NCBI GenBank assembly: GCA_030159075.1
Contig: BROG01000233.1
Span: 505,001 to 569,000 of the forward strand
Source: Atrina japonica
Lineage: Eukaryota; Mollusca; Bivalvia; Pterioida; Pinnidae
Reading direction: 5' to 3'
DNA: 64,000 nucleotides
Part shown: positions 63,897 to 64,000 of the stretch, piece by piece
How the letters are laid out: each line of letters begins with the position of its first letter
Numbering within the stretch: position 1 is the stretch's first letter
The notes under the pieces: generated by a model
The model's input: the letters and a program-made list of their open reading frames with translations, nothing else
Databases searched by the model: none
Told to the model about the DNA's origin: nothing
Program-made: the position numbers and the translations under genes

Positions 63897-64000
63897 AAAG
63901 TCTGAGATGAGAATTTAGTAAACTTTGGTGACTACTCAAGCTCTACTTTTATCTCATTATTTTGATTATATAGTTGATTGTAAAGCTTTTGTGTTTGGGT

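Overview
The window reads as nuclear DNA of a bivalve mollusc. It is AT-rich and has long (TA)n arrays, V-type and other molluscan SINEs, dispersed repeats of bivalve type, and one intron-containing secreted lectin gene set in a sea of retroelements. The species cannot be named from the sequence.

Layout. 0-20 kb is a mosaic of relics: a tandem hammerhead-ribozyme repeat (retrozyme type) at the left end, a SINE, transposase scraps, a decayed Polinton/adintovirus-type packaging ATPase (about 13.6-14.9 kb), many 3' ends of one reverse-transcriptase (RT) element, a LINE 3' end, and two more hammerhead copies facing each other. 20.0-30.2 kb is a complete, very young Ty3/gypsy element: LTRs of 715 and 719 bp, 4-bp target duplication ATTG, gag, an intact 1331-codon pol, and a third gene resembling the C-terminal half of baculovirus F/errantivirus envelope proteins. 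30.9-40.9 kb is a four-exon host gene (239 aa: signal peptide, PAN/apple-like domain, C-type lectin domain). Its introns hold a SINE with a perfect target duplication, microsatellites, RT-element ends and a 1.4-kb hAT transposon. 41-48.6 kb is more relics, including a second tandem hammerhead repeat and a decayed Ty3 copy. 48.6-56.9 kb is a second young Ty3 element (236-bp LTRs, target duplication CTAT, tRNA-Leu-type primer site). Its Gag begins with a helix-hairpin-helix motif, and between pol and the 3' LTR it carries a zinc-finger plus SGNH-hydrolase module. 57-64 kb holds a LINE 3' end, the longest RT-element copy, a SINE and tandem duplications.

How the parts relate. Both young LTR elements have a gag/pol junction with a slippery sequence, a 7-nt spacer and a 9-10-bp hairpin, which points to programmed -1 frameshifting. 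The hammerhead repeats encode no protein and would depend on an RT in trans; the abundant RT element is a possible but unproven helper. The strongest candidates for something new are the two tandem hammerhead repeats, the SGNH/zinc-finger module with the HhH-Gag, and the envelope-bearing element with four kappaB-like repeats next to its 3' LTR. All calls come from reading sequence by eye; no database was searched.
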